From assembly GCA_016713445.1 (NCBI GenBank), contig JADJPB010000013.1:124001-188000 (forward strand): DNA of 64,000 nucleotides, in the 5' to 3' direction. Positions within the stretch are counted from its first letter, which is position 1; each line of letters starts with the position of its first letter. The notes under the pieces are model-generated. The model ran no database searches. It saw nothing but the letters and a program-made list of their open reading frames with translations, and was not told the DNA's origin. A program made the translations under genes and the position numbers. The stretch is from Bacteroidota bacterium. Its GTDB lineage: Bacteria > Bacteroidota > Bacteroidia > AKYH767-A > OLB10. Of this stretch, positions 31,355 through 44,729 are shown piece after piece.

Positions 31355-32732
31355 ATGAAAGCATTAATCATTATATCTATTCTTGGTGTTATCGCAATGA
31401 TGGCCGAGGTGCTGCGCTTTAAGAAGCTACTCATCCCCATAATTGTTTTAGGTTTAGGTGTTGCCTTAGCAACAGTAATTATGGACTGGAATACCGATAT
31501 CCGATATTTTAATGATATGGCATATTTTAATAATTATGCATTGGCTTTTACAGGTGGCGTTATTTTTATTACTTTACTATGGCTTTTACTCGGACAAGAA
31601 TATTTTCATGATTCACATACCAAAGGCGAACATGCCGCATTAATATTATTTTGTTTGACGGGCGCAATTGCTATGATTTCTTTTTCTGATTTGACTTTCT
31701 TTTTTATTGGACTCGAAATTTTATCCATTTCATTGTATGTATTAGCCGCTTCGAACAAAAGTGATTTGCGTTCGAATGAATCAGGATTAAAATATTTTTT
31801 GATGGGAGCATTTGCTACCGGATTTTTATTGTTTGGAATTGCTTTGATCTATGGTTCAACGGCTACTTTTAATCTCATTGGAATACAAGAGGCCTTAGCT
31901 AAAGGAGCGAATTCTCCATTAATGGTGAAAACTGGCGTTTTATTAATCTTAGTCGGATTATTATTTAAAGTTTCTGCCGCTCCGTTTCATTTTTGGGCTC
32001 CTGATGTTTACGAAGGTGCACCAACGTTAGTAACAATGTTTATGGCAACGGTAGTTAAAACTGCAGCATTTGCTGCATTTTACCGCTTGTTTTCAACTTG
32101 TTTCATCTCATTAGCAGATACTTGGGTTCCAGTTGTGGCTGTTCTGTCCGCAATTACTATGCTTTTAGGAAATATAATGGCAGTATTTCAATCTAGTTTT
32201 AAGCGTATGCTAGCTTATTCTTCTATCGCTCATGCAGGATATATGATGATGGCTATAGCAGCTATGAATGAGGTCTCTGCAGGGTCAATCTTTTTTTATG
32301 CTATTGCCTATAGTGTAGGTAGCTTAGGAGCATTTTCTTGTTTACATGCAATGAGTAAAAAGGGTGATGAAAGTATATCCGGCTTAAATGGTTTAGGAAA
32401 AAGACAGCCTAAAGTGGCAATCTTTTTAAGCTTGATTATGTTCTCTTTGGCCGGGATTCCACCGGTTGCCGGATTTTTTGCAAAATATTACCTCTTTTAC
32501 GGGGCCTTGATGGGAGGGTATACTTGGCTGGTTCTCATAGCAGTTCTGTCTTCTTTAATTGGAGTTTATTATTATTTTAGAGTGATTTTTGCCCTTTTCA
32601 AATCTGAGCCTGTTTCGGACGAACCTCTGCCTATGCTTTTTACCAAAACATTATATTTTGCTCATTTTGACGGCTATTATTTCCTTGGGAATTGGATTGT
32701 CGCCTGCTTGGTTACAAAGCTTAATTTCATAG
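31355..32732 (+). CDS. nuoN: NADH-quinone oxidoreductase subunit N (one frameshift)
   Basis: The third antiporter-like pump subunit. I start at the ATG at 31355 (MKALIIISILGVIAMM), two bases after nuoM, rather than at the frame's earlier codon inside nuoM. ND2 signatures: LEILSISLYVLAAS, APFHFWAPDVYEGAPTLV, FKRMLAYSSIAHAGYM, SLAGIPPVAGFFAKYY. One T is missing in the run at 32665-32668; restored, the end reads LTAIISLGIGLSPAWLQS and stops at TAG 32730-32732. Without the correction the frame runs to 32770 through an implausible tail. About 459 residues. Confidence 0.93.
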
Positions 32733-32754
32733 AGATAATTCTCTTAATTTTCAT

Positions 32755-32762
32755 TACTTTTG
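32755..32762 (+). promoter_or_regulatory. Candidate -7 element of the second adhesin cassette
   Basis: TACTTTTG matches TAnnTTTG and lies between the corrected nuoN stop (32732) and the adhesin start (32808). No clear TTG lies at -33. It would give a leader of about 40 bases. Confidence 0.35.
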
Positions 32763-32807
32763 TATCTTAGAATTATAATCTAATTTAAAGGTTTCTTTCA
32801 ATTGCTG

Positions 32808-35800
32808 ATGAAGCAAAATAAATACGCGTTAGTCTTAAAAGTTTGTTTAATAGCTGTGTTGTTCACGGCCTTACTTTCTAATGCTCTTTTTGCAGATGGA
32901 TTAAATTCTAAAAAAATTAATTCATCGGTTCAAAAAAGTGAAAACCCGCTGATACTAATTTTAACTTTTAATCCATCCAATTATAATGGATTTAATATTA
33001 GTTGTAATGGAGGAAACGATGGTATTATTGATCTTACTCCATCTAATGGTACTGCACCATACACGTATATTTGGTCAAATGGTGCGGTTGACGAAGATCT
33101 CAACGGACTAACAGCAGGAACTTATACCGTTACAGTAACCGATTTTTTAGGAGATACGCAAACAGGATCTATTGCGCTCGTTGAACCAACTGCATTAACA
33201 ATTAATTTAGATAATATTGAAGTTGATAGTTGCGGTGGAGTAGGAGATGGTGCTGTATTTATATCAGTTACCGGTGGTGTGTTGAATTATGGATACGTTT
33301 GGTCGAATGCTAGTATTTCAGAAGATATTTCTGGACTTGCAGCAAATACTTACACAGTGACAGTTACTGATGCAAATTTATGTATAGCATCAAATGCATT
33401 CGTCGTGGGTGAAGTTCCTTCTTTGATATTGTCAACTTCTACAGTGGATGTGTTGTGTAATGGGGATGCTACAGGAAGTATAGATTTAATCGTTCTCGGT
33501 GGAACACCTAACTATAATTATACTTGGTCAAATGGTGGAGTTTCTCAGGATATTGCTGGATTAATTGCCGATACATATACTGTAACCGTTACGGATGGAA
33601 GTGCTTGCACAGCTACAACCAGCGCAGTAATCAATCAACCGATTGCTGCACTTGGACTTTCTACATCCCCAACTTCTGTTGCATGCTTTGGCGGAAATAC
33701 AGGATCCATCAACCTCACCGTTACAGGAGGAACACCAAATTACACCTATCTCTGGAGTAACGGATTTACAGGCGAAGACCCCACTGCATTAATCGCCGGA
33801 ACGTATACAGTTACCGTTACTGATAATAATAGTTGTACTGCAACAACGAGTGCAATCGTTACTCAACCTGCATCGGGACTTGGACTGTCTACATCCCCAA
33901 CTTCTGTTGCATGCTTTGGCGGAAATACAGGATCCATCAACCTCACCGTTACAGGTGGAACCCCCAATTACACCTATCTCTGGAGTAACGGATTTACAGG
34001 CGAAGACCCCACTGCATTAATTGCCGGAACGTATACAGTTACCGTTACTGATAATAATAGTTGTACTGCAACAACGAGTGCAATCGTTACTCAACCTGCA
34101 TCAGGACTTGGACTTTCTACATCCCCAACTTCTGTTGCATGCTTTGGCGGAAATACAGGATCCATCAACCTCACCGTTACAGGTGGAACCCCATTTACAC
34201 CTATCTCTGGAGTAACGGATTTACGGGCGAAGACCCGCTGCATTAATTGCCGGAACGTATACAGTTACCGTTACTGATAATAATAGTTGTACTGCAACAA
34301 CGAGTGCAATCGTTACTCAACCTGCATCGGGACTTGGACTTTCTACATCCCCAACTTCTGTTGCATGCTTTGGCGGAAATACAGGATCCATCAACCTCAC
34401 CGTTACAGGAGGAACACCAAATTACACCTATCTCTGGAGTAACGGATTTACAGGCGAAGACCCCACTGCATTAATTGCCGGAACGTATACAGTTACCGTT
34501 ACTGATAATAATAGTTGTACTGCAACAACGAGTGCAATCGTTACTCAACCTGCATCGGGACTTGGACTTTCTACATCCCCAACTTCTGTTGCATGCTTTG
34601 GCGGAAATACAGGATCCATCAACCTCACCGTTACAGGTGGAACACCCAATTACACCTATCTCTGGAGTAACGGATTTACAGGCGAAGACCCCACTGCATT
34701 AATCGCCGGAACGTATACAGTTACCGTTACTGATAATAATAGTTGTACTGCAGCAACGAGTGCAATCGTTACTCAACCTGCATCGGGACTTGGACTTTCT
34801 ACATCCCCAACTTCTGTTGCATGCTTTGGCGGAAATACAGGATCCATCAACCTCACCGTTACAGGTGGAACACCCAATTACACCTATCTCTGGAGTAACG
34901 GATTTACAGGCGAAGACCCCACTGCATTAATCGCCGGAACGTATACAGTTACCGTTACTGATAATAATAGTTGTACTGCAACAACGAGTGCAATCGTTAC
35001 TCAACCTGCATCGGGACTTGGACTTTCTACATCCCCAACTTCTGTTGCATGCTTTGGCGGAAATACAGGATCCATCAACCTCACCGTTACAGATGGAACA
35101 CCCAATTACACCTATCTCTGGAGTAACGGATTTACAGGCGAAGACCCCACTGCATTAATCGCCGGAACGTATACAGTTACCGTTACTGATAATAATAGTT
35201 GTACTGCAGCAACGAGTGCAATCGTTTCGCAAAATCCGATCATCACCACCACTTTTTTTCCGGTAAATGGAACTTGTAATGCATCTAATGGATCGGTCAC
35301 TGTGATTGCCGGCGGTGGGTCACCAGGATATACTTACTTGTGGAATACAGGATCTAGCTCTCAATCAATTTCAGGTTTGGCTGCAGGTACCTATACAGTA
35401 ACCGTCACTGATATTTTGTTTTGTAGTCGAACTTTTTCAGTTACAGTCGGAAATTCCGGATCACCGCAATCGTCATTAGTTACTAGTACGCCAGCCTCCT
35501 GTTTCTCTGGTGCAGATGGTAGTTTAGATATTTCTGTAACCGGCGGAACACCCAATTATACTTACTCTTGGAGTAATGGAGCTACAACACAAGATATTAA
35601 TTTACTTAGTGCAGGAACTTATACGGTTACGGTTACGGATCAGAATTTTTGTGTAAATACAAATTCTTTTGTGGTAACACAACCAACTATTATTTCATTG
35701 TCGGCAACTCCTTCGAGTGTATTGTGTAATGGCGGATCCACAGGGAGTATAGACCTCACCGTTAGTGGAGGTACACCTACCTACACTTATTTATGGAGTA

Positions 35801-38800
35801 ACGGTGCAACCAATCAAGATCCTACTGGATTAATTGCAGGTACTTATACGGTAACAGTTACAGACATTAATAGTTGCACTCGAACACAAAGCTTTGTAGT
35901 TACTCAACCTACTGCACTCTCTGCCTCTACTTCTTCTACCCAATCTGGCTGTTTGTTAAGTACAGGATCAGCTTCTGTTTCACCGAGTGGAGGAACACCC
36001 AATTATACTTTTTTGTGGAATACTGGCGCAACTACACAAAATATTAATTCAATTCCAGCAGGAACGTATACTGTTACCGTTACTGATGCAAATGGATGTA
36101 CTGCAGTACGAAATGTGAGCGTGACATCAACCAATGCTCCTGTCATCAGTAATGTAGTGAATACTCCTGCTTCATGTTTTGGAGGAAGTGACGGAAGTAT
36201 CGATATTACAATCACTGCAGGAACACCTAATTATTTTTATTCCTGGAGTAATGGGGCAACTACTGAAGATATATTCGGGTTAATCGCTGGCACCTATACT
36301 GTAACTGTAACTGATATTAATAGTTGTTCAGTTTCTACTTCGTATACGGTATCTCAAGCTACTCAAGTTTCAGGAACAGCTGTACTTACACCACCTAGCT
36401 GTAATGGTGGTGCTAATGGAAGTATTGATTTAACTCCTGCAGGTGGAAATGGAGTGTACACTTATGCATGGAACAACGCGGCTATTACTCAAGATATTTC
36501 TGGATTAATAGCAGGTACATACACAGTGACAATTACCGATGGAAACTTATGTACAGGAACAGTTTCTTTTAATTTAACAGAACCGAATATAATTTCTACC
36601 AGCGTAAACACAACACTACCTTTATGCAATGGTGGAACAAATGGAAGTATTGATTTAACTGTTTTTGGAGGGACTCCAACTTATTCTTATAACTGGAGTA
36701 ATGGTTTTGTGGGACAAGATCCTTCTGGATTAGTGGCAGGAACGTATACGGTTACTGTTACCGATCTTAATTTATGTACACGATTGCGTACTGTAATAGT
36801 CGGGCAACCTAGCGCTATTTCATCTTCCGTTTTACTACATCTACCAATTGTGGGATGTCCAATGGATCCGCTACAGTATCCGCATCAGGTGGTACAGGTT
36901 CTTTAACGTATTTATGGAATACAAGTGCAACCACAACAATTATTTCAGGACTTTCAGCAGGAACATATACAGTAACCATAACGGATGATAATGCGTGCAC
37001 TGTTCAAGATGTAGGTACAGTAAATTCAGGATCGTTGCCGATTATAAGTAATTCAGTGGTGGATAGTGTATCTTGTAATGGAGGATCAAACGGTGCCATC
37101 ACCATCAACGTAAGTGGAGGAACTCCAAATTATTCTTTCTTATGGAGTAACGGAGCAACTACTCAAAATATTAATTCATTAGTGGTAGGAAATTATACGG
37201 TGACTGTGACTGATCAAAATTCTTGTACTGTCTCTGCGTCGTATGCAGTAAACCAGCCGGGATTAATACAAGCAACTTTTAATAATGTTTCGGCGTCGTG
37301 TGGATTGTCGAATGGTTCATCAACAGTTAATCCAGTAGGTGGGGTTCCAGGATATAACTTTTTATGGTCAAATGGAATTACAACGAATACGAATGCCTCC
37401 ATCGCTGCAGGTACGTATACAATTACAATTACTGATTTTAATTTGTGCACGCGAAGTTTGTCAACAGTAGTATCAGGCACAACTTCTCCCGTCATTGATA
37501 GCTCACAAGTAAACAACTTGCTGTGTAATGGAGATAGTAATGGCGTAATCATCGTTTTTGCAAGTGGTGGTACTGGCGTTTTAAATTATAGTTGGTCGAA
37601 TGGTGGAACTTCATCTGGGATTAATAACCTGAAAAATGGAAATTACACAGTGACAATCACAGATGGAGTAGGTTGTTCCATCACACAGACATTTACGATA
37701 ACGCAACCTGCCTTTTTGTCGGCGCCTGTAACTACGCAACCCTCATTCTGTGGCCAAGGTAATGGTCAAGCTTCTGTAAATCCAAATGGTGGAGTGGGTG
37801 CCTATACATTTCTTTGGAGCAATGGGCAAACTACTCAAACAATAATAAATCTTACAGCAGGAACTTATACGATAACCGTCACTGATTTTAATGGATGTAC
37901 TCGTCGAAGAAACGCAGTGGTAACGTTAGCAAACGGTCCGGTGATTACTTTGGTGAATCAAGTGGACGTTTTATGCAATGGCGATGCAACAGGAAGTATC
38001 GATATTGACGTAGTTGGTGGTGTGTTGCCGTATACTTATAGTTGGTCTAATGGTTTTTCGACACAAGATATTTCTGGATTAGTTGCAGGTTCCTACACTG
38101 TGATTGTAACCGATAGCGCATTGTGTTCAGATTCTCTTGACTTTTTAATTACAGAGCCTTCTCCATTTTCAATTTCGTCTCTAATTACGGATGCTTCATG
38201 TGGTATTGCAGATGGAAGCGTTGCATTAACAGTGGGAGGGTCATCACCAGGTTATACTTATTTGTGGAATACGGGTGCTACAGGAGCAATTCTTTCAAAT
38301 GTTTCAGGAGGCACGTACACAGTTACTGTTTCTGATGTAAATTTATGTGATACTGTTTTGACTTATACAATTGGAACCTTGCCTGGACCATCCATCACGC
38401 TCGATTCATTACGACATGTCAGATGTTTTGGCGCCAGCACGGGTAGAATTTTTTTAACGATTACAGGTGGAACAACCCCTATTTCGATTTTATGGAATGA
38501 TGGTAATACCAATGAAGATCGGTTGGGATTGTTTGCGGGAACGTATACAGTAACAGTAACTGATTTTGGTGGGTGCTCAAATCAACTTACGATCACTATA
38601 AATCAAAATTCTAAAATTACAGCCTCTTTTAGTATACAACAAGCAACATGTAATCAACCAAACGGAAGTGCTACTGTAACACCGAGTGGCGGTCAGTCTC
38701 CATATGATTTATTGTGGGGAAACGGGAGCAACTACTTCAACAATTGCAAATTTGTTTTCAGGGAATTATTCAGTTACAATTACGGATAGCTTGAATTGTT

Positions 38801-41800
38801 CTGTCGTGGATTCTATCACGATATCTAATTCAGGAGCACCCATCGTTCAGTTGCAAAACCAATCGTTGCCTACATGTTTTGGTGGAGACGATGGTAGTTT
38901 AACAATTACTATTACGTCTGGGCAAACTCCTTATTCTATTCTTTGGTCAAATGGTGATACTGGTTTAACCGCTGACTCATTGTCTGCCGGCACGTATACA
39001 GTTACCGTTTCAGATGATTTAGGTTGTTCAGTAACTCAGTCTTTTTTGTTGTCAGAGCCATCTGCAATAGCATTGCAGATGTCGTCAACTCCTGAGTATT
39101 GTGGTCAAGTGAATGGATCTTCTTCTGTACTCGCAAATGGTGGTACAGGTCAACTTAGTTATTTGTGGTCGAATGGTGCCACTACGGTCTCTATTTCATC
39201 ATTAATAACTGGAGCATATACGGTGACAGTTGTTGATCAAAATCTATGTAGCGTTTCTTCGTCAATAAATGTAAGTACAGTTGCTGCTCCTGGCGCATCG
39301 GTGAATCAAGTTACAAACGTTGATTGTTTTGGAGCTTCAACAGGGGGGATCACGGTTACCATTTCCGGGGGAACTGGATCATTATCTTTTCTTTGGTCAT
39401 CAGGGCAAACAACTCGAAATATTTTTGGATTAACATCCGGAACTTATACACTTATTGTTACTGACAGCGCAGGTTGTGAAGATACCCTTGGAGTTTTTGT
39501 AAACCAACCTCCGCAAATAATAATTACTCCAACTGTAGTGGATGCAAGTTGTGGCAGTACGAATGGTTCAATTTCTATAGTTGTGAATGGAGGTTCACCC
39601 GGCTATCAATATTTATGGTCGACCGGTGCTAGCATAGATAGTATCCAAAATTTGGCTGCCGGGTCATATACAGTAACTGTAACCGATTTTAATTTATGTA
39701 CGCTGCAACAAACGATTATTGTGAATAATCAGAATGGACCCTCAGTTAGTTTAGTAAGTATGACTCCGGTCTCCTGTCCAACAAGTAGCGATGGCGCCAT
39801 TGATATTGAAGTTTTATTCGGAAGCGCTCCGTTCAATTATTTGTGGAGTGATGGTACTACGAATCCAGATTTATCCAATGCGCCAGCAGGAATTTATACG
39901 CTTACTGTAACTGACGATAATGGCTGTATAACCACCTTTACCGATACGATCACTGCGCCAACATTTATTCAGGTCGTCTTCACTGCAACCTTACCTAGCT
40001 GTGATCTAGCAAATGGTATTATTACTGCTACTGCATCCGGTGGGACACCAAATTATTCTTATTTGTGGTCCAATGGAAATGGCTCTTCAAATATTTCTTC
40101 AATCAACACTGGAACATTTACTGTGACAGTAACGGATGCTGCTTTTTGCACTTTTGATACTAGTATTTCAGTAACAAATACAGGAGTTCCTTTGATCTCT
40201 TTGATTTCTATTGATAGCGTGGATTGTAACGGTGGTGACAATGGGGCTATTGATTTAGACGTTTCGGGTGGTGTTGAACCTTATTTGTATACATGGATTA
40301 ATACCAGTCAAACTACTCAAGATGTGGATTCACTTTCTGCTGGAACCTATACGATAATTGTTACCGATAATGAAGGTTGTACTTCTACACAAACTTTTAC
40401 TGTAAGTCAACCCAATAGCCTGCAACTATCATTTCCTGTTTTGCAGAACGCTGCATGTGGACAGTCCAACGGTTTCGTTTCAGTATCGGCCAGCGGTGGT
40501 GTTCCCGGTTATAATTATTTATGGTCGAATGCCAGTGTAGCAGATACAATTTTCAATTTGGTTGCAGGTAGTTATACTGTTACTGTAACTGACTTTAAGG
40601 GATGTACTACAAGTGCAATTGCAAATATTAGCAACTTAACAGGACCAATTATTGTAAGTTCAAATTCAGTGAATGTTTCTTGTAATGGTGGATCTGATGG
40701 TTCGATCAATGTAGCGGCATCAGGAGTTTCTCTGCCTTTGACCTATGCTTGGAGTAATTTTCCAGATACCGTTCCTTCTTTATCTGGTCTTCCAGCAGGT
40801 TCATATACTTTAACGGTTACAGACGCCGCAGGATGTGTTGTGATTAATACGATCTCAATTACTCAACCTGCTCCCTTTGTAGTGAATGCATCGATACCAC
40901 AAAAAATCCTCCTTATAATGTAAGTTGTTTTGGTTTGGAAGATGGTGAACTTTTCTTAAGCGTTACTGGAGGAACAGCACCATACAATTTTGTTTGGAGT
41001 AATGGTGCTATCACACAAAATTTATTGAATCTTTCAGCAAGTGTATATACTGTGTTTATTACCGACGATAAAAACTGCACAACTAATAGAACGTATACGC
41101 TTACACAACCGCCTCAGTTGATAGCAAATGCAGGTCCCGATCTTATTGTATGTGGACAAAGTATGGCAGTTCTAGCTGCAAATAATCCGATAATCGGGAT
41201 TGGATTTTGGCAGGTAGTTTCTTCCGATAGTATTATTGTGTTTTCTGATTCTGCATCTGCCACATCTACGATTTCTAATTTAGGAGTTGGAGATAACATT
41301 TTGTCATGGACCATTACGGATGGTCTCTGTTCAAGTACCGATGAAGTGAATGTAGCCAGTGCAACAGAGATTGCGGCAATTGGTGGTATCGATAGAAAAG
41401 TGTGCGGAAATGAAGTTAATTTAAATGCGACAAGACCAGAGTTTGGTTATGGATATTGGACTGCTTTGAGCCCAGGAACAGTAGTTACTGATACCTCAAA
41501 AGCATTTACGAATGTAACGGGATTGAGCTACGGTCCAAATACATTCCTTTGACAGTAGTAAACGGATCTTGTCGAGATTCAGTTGTAGTTATTATTACCA
41601 GAAGAGATACATTAGATTGCCTGCCTAAAATTGAATTGCCAACTGCTTTCTCCAAATTTCCGATGGAGATAACGATTATTTGGTAATTAAAGGGTTGGAA
41701 GAATATCCGGATAATGAAATCGTAATTATAATCGTTGGGGTCAAGAAGTGGTGTTTAGTCGTAATAACTATCGAAATGATTGGTACGGACTAAATGAAAG

Positions 41801-41894
41801 TGGTGAACCCTTAGTGGACGGTACCTATTTTGTGATTGTAAAAGCACGATATATAAATAGAATATTCAATTCTTATATTGATTTAAGACGATGA
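32808..41894 (+). CDS. Giant SprB-repeat adhesin 2 with T9SS type B sorting domain (multiple frameshifts)
   Basis: A surface protein of about 3,025 residues. It starts at ATG 32808 with a signal peptide (KVCLIAVLFTALLSNALFA), then carries SprB repeats almost directly, perhaps 35-40 of 70-80 residues, many ending AGTYTVTVTD. Unlike adhesin 1 it has no large THAAG N-terminal domain. The C-terminus is a CHU_C/type B domain rebuilt across frames: LPTAFSPN..DGDNDYLVIKG, NRWGQEV, and SYIDLRR before TGA at 41892. Breaks are near 34190-34240 (two bases), 36830 (T-run), 38720 (extra A), 40901 (A-run), 41548 (T-run), about 41650 and about 41726. The stop overlaps the next porP/sprF start (ATGA), supporting one operon. 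Confidence 0.87.
33651..35226 (+). repeat. Seven near-identical 228-bp repeats in adhesin 2
   Basis: Units starting CTTGGACTTTCTACATCC occur at 33651, 33879, 34107, 34333, 34561, 34789 and 35017; the spacing is exactly 228 bases except 226 after the third. Each encodes a 76-residue SprB repeat (LSTSPTSVACFGGNTGSINL ... AGTYTVTVTDNNSC). Copies differ at only a handful of bases, unlike all neighbouring repeats. The third copy has lost two bases around 34190-34240 and breaks the frame. Confidence 0.95.
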
Positions 41895-42814
41895 AGAAAG
41901 TCCTTTTGTATTTATTGTTATCCTTCATTTGCATACAAGTAAATGGACAGCAAAGTCCATTGATGAGTCATTATATGTTTAATGGATTGTTGTTGAATCC
42001 TGCTTATGCAGGTAGTAAAGAGTACGTGAGCACAACGATGTTGTATCGCAAGCAATGGGTGGGTATCGAAGGTGCACCTGTTACTTATAGCGGATCCGTT
42101 CATGGTTTGCTTAAGAAGAAAAAATTAGGCTTAGGTGCCTTGTTGCAACAGGATAAAATTGGTGTAACGAAGCAAACCGATTTGTACACGATGCTTTCTT
42201 ACCATCTACCATTAGGAGTTGGAAAGTTTAGTGTTGGGTTGCAGGCAGGGGTAAGTAATTTTAGTTCTGAAGTAGTGAAGTTAACTTATTGGGATCCGGG
42301 AGATAAAGTTTTTGAGTTTAATACGTTTAGTAATTTGCTCCCGAATGCAGGGTTTGGTGCTTATTATTATCGCGAGTTGTTTTACGCCGGTATCTCAGCT
42401 CCATTTTTATTGAGTTATAATCCGAATGAAAATGCAGCCATTGAAACGAATGTTCCGGTGCATAAACACCCACGCCGCTATTGCGCGACAGTAGGCGGTG
42501 TCATTGCAACGGAAAGTGAAATAAAATTTAAACCGTCTGCACTGGTGAAGTATGAGGGGAATGCCCCCATACAATTTGATGTGAATTTGAATGTCCTGAT
42601 TAATGATATTTTCTGGATCGGTGCTTCCTATCGGTCGGATGAATCTATCGTCGCTTTGTTGGAATATCAAATAAGCAGAAAGTTTAGATTTGGTTATTCT
42701 TATGATTACACGCTGGGACAACTAGGTACTTATACTTCCGGATCACATGAAATCATGATTGGGTATGATTTCGGATTCACCGTTACAAAAATGAAATCGC
42801 CGCGCTACTTCTAA
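41891..42814 (+). CDS. PorP/SprF family membrane protein, cassette 2
   Basis: An intact 307-residue PorP/SprF outer-membrane barrel. A signal peptide (MKKVLLYLLLSFICIQVNGQ) is followed by MSHYMFNGLLLNPAYAGSKE and KQWVGIEGAPVTYSGS, the family N-terminal block; the C-terminus reads FRFGYSYDYTLGQLGTYTSG and MIGYDFGF. Its ATG overlaps the adhesin stop and its TAA overlaps the next ATG (TAATG at 42812-42816), so the three cassette genes are translationally coupled. Presumed partner for export and anchoring of adhesin 2. Confidence 0.92.
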   Translation: MKKVLLYLLLSFICIQVNGQQSPLMSHYMFNGLLLNPAYAGSKEYVSTTMLYRKQWVGIEGAPVTYSGSVHGLLKKKKLGLGALLQQDKIGVTKQTDLYTMLSYHLPLGVGKFSVGLQAGVSNFSSEVVKLTYWDPGDKVFEFNTFSNLLPNAGFGAYYYRELFYAGISAPFLLSYNPNENAAIETNVPVHKHPRRYCATVGGVIATESEIKFKPSALVKYEGNAPIQFDVNLNVLINDIFWIGASYRSDESIVALLEYQISRKFRFGYSYDYTLGQLGTYTSGSHEIMIGYDFGFTVTKMKSPRYF

Positions 42815-44729
42815 TGAGTAAAAATAAGGGATTCCTGAAAGTTTTTTTCTTGCATGTGTTATAACGTTGCAGGGATGCGTTAGTGTGCATTTGCGTACCG
42901 CAAACGAGTATTATGAGCAGTTTGCTTATGCTTCTGCCGCGAAGGAATATGAATATGTTTTAGGGAAAAGAACGGATCGTGAAGCAATTATTAATGTAGC
43001 TGATTGCTATCGCCAAATTGGTAATCCCGTGAAGACGGAGTTTTGGTATCAGCGTGCATTGAAACTTCCGAATCCGAAAGTTGAGTGGGGGCTTTTTTAT
43101 GCTGAGGCATTGATGAAGAATGGAAATTATGAGATGGCAAAGCAAAGTTTAGCGAATTATATAAACTTGAATAAAACGGATTTTCGTGCGCAACGTATGC
43201 TGGAATCTTGTGACAGCATCGAAGATTTTTTAAAGATACCACGCTGTATACAATTTCAATTTTAAAGTTTAATACGCCAAGTGATAATTTTTTAGTCCGG
43301 CTTTTTATCGCCAAGGAATTGTTTTCTTGTCGGATCGAATGGAAAAGGGACTTAGTAAATCTACCTCCGATGGTACTGGAAAGCGTTTCTTGGATTTGTT
43401 TTATATCAAGAAGACAGATCGCGGAAATTGGATGGAGCCAGAGCCATTGCGTGGACAAGTGAATGGAAAGTTTAATGAAGGTCCTGTCGTTTTTTCTAAG
43501 GATTATACAACGATGTATTTCACGCGAAATAATTATGTGAGTAATCGTGCAGAAAAGAATAGTAAGAATGTGAATGTGCTTAAAATATTTCGCGCTGATG
43601 CAAAAGAGGGCGAATGGATTGTAAAAGGCCCAATGTATTTTAATAGTGATGAATATTCGATTGGACATCCGGCATTGAGTGAATCAGGCACTACTATGAT
43701 ATTTTCTTCGGATATGCCTTGGGGTTATGGCGGATCTGACTTGTATATGGTAAGATGGGAGGGTGGTGAAAGATGGAGTAGTCCAATCAATTTAGGCCCA
43801 AAAGTAAATACAGAGGGAAATGAACTTTTTCCTTTTATGTTTAGCGACTCTATCCTTTATTTCTCTTCAGATGGGCATAGAGGATTAGGCGGACTCGATG
43901 TTTATGAATCGAATTTTATGGACGGTTCATGGGAAGCACCCATGAATATCGGAGCTCCAATTAACTCATCACATGATGACTTTAGTTTTATCATGGATTC
44001 AACCGGCGTGAATGGTTATTTTTCTTCTTCGCGAAATGGACTGGTGGATAAAATTTATAGTTTCGAAAAACACCCTCCGCAATTGATCCTTGCTATGAAG
44101 GTGACGGATAGTAAATCCAAGGCACCTATTTCCAATGCAGAAGTAAAAGTATTTTCAAGGGGGAAATTGTTAAAAGGGTACAATACGAATTCTGTTGGCG
44201 GACTTAAGCTGGAACTGCATCCTGAACGAAATTATAAATTTACGATTGATCATCCTGACTATTACTTGATCAATTCGGAGGTGAGTACAGTTGGAATTAA
44301 ATTTTCTGAAGTGTTGGATTACCCCATTGAACTCAGGAAAATTGTTTTAGATAAGCCGATAATTTGGCAAGGAATCAGTTTTAAAAGAAAACTTTCGAGT
44401 TGAAATTAACTTCAGGTGAAGCCATGCAGCGTTTGTTAACTTTGCTCAATGACAATCCACGATTGATAGTTGAGATTGGTTCGTATACTGATTCAAGAGG
44501 AAGTGATGCCGACAATAATTACTTGACTCAACAGCGTGCTGAATTAGTGGTTTCGTATTTGGTAAGTCAAGGTGTAAATGCCTCCCGATTAACAGCAAAA
44601 GGTTATGGCGAAACGAAATTGCTGAATCGTTGCGTGAATGGGCTTTTATGCATTGAAGAAGATCACGAGACAAATAATCGTGTTGAATTTACGATCAAAG
44701 GCATTACCAAAGACAGTAGTCTTCCATGA
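42814..44729 (+). CDS. PorE-like TPR/PD40/OmpA lipoprotein (four frameshifts)
   Basis: Paralogue of the minus-strand PorE-like gene. The start is the ATG at 42814; with one missing G near 42852 the N-terminus reads MSKNKGFLKVFFLACVITLQ then GC, a lipobox (LQGC). TPR-like helices follow (EYYEQFAYASAAKEYEYVL, DCYRQIGNPVKTEFWYQRAL), then PD40 propeller repeats (YFSSDGHRGLGGLDVYE), a regulatory-like beta domain and an OmpA peptidoglycan-binding domain (IGSYTDSRGSDADNNYLTQQ). Other breaks: A-run at 43232, T-run at 43288-43293, and near 44390-44400. Total about 640 residues. Unlike its cassette-1 counterpart it appears lipidated. Its stop overlaps the rarA start. Confidence 0.8.

Noticed and set aside
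20182..32732. nuoB, nuoF, nuoL, nuoM and nuoN as pseudogenes
   Set aside because: All breaks are small indels, mostly in short runs, within otherwise perfectly conserved genes of a complete operon; sequence error is more likely.
34247..34702. Two 75-codon frames in the repeat block
   Set aside because: They are out-of-frame readings of the 228-bp SprB repeats; the real frame is open throughout but lacks start codons there.
33651..35226. Insertion sequences or other mobile repeats
   Set aside because: The units are in-frame protein repeats of 76 codons with no terminal inverted repeats or transposase.
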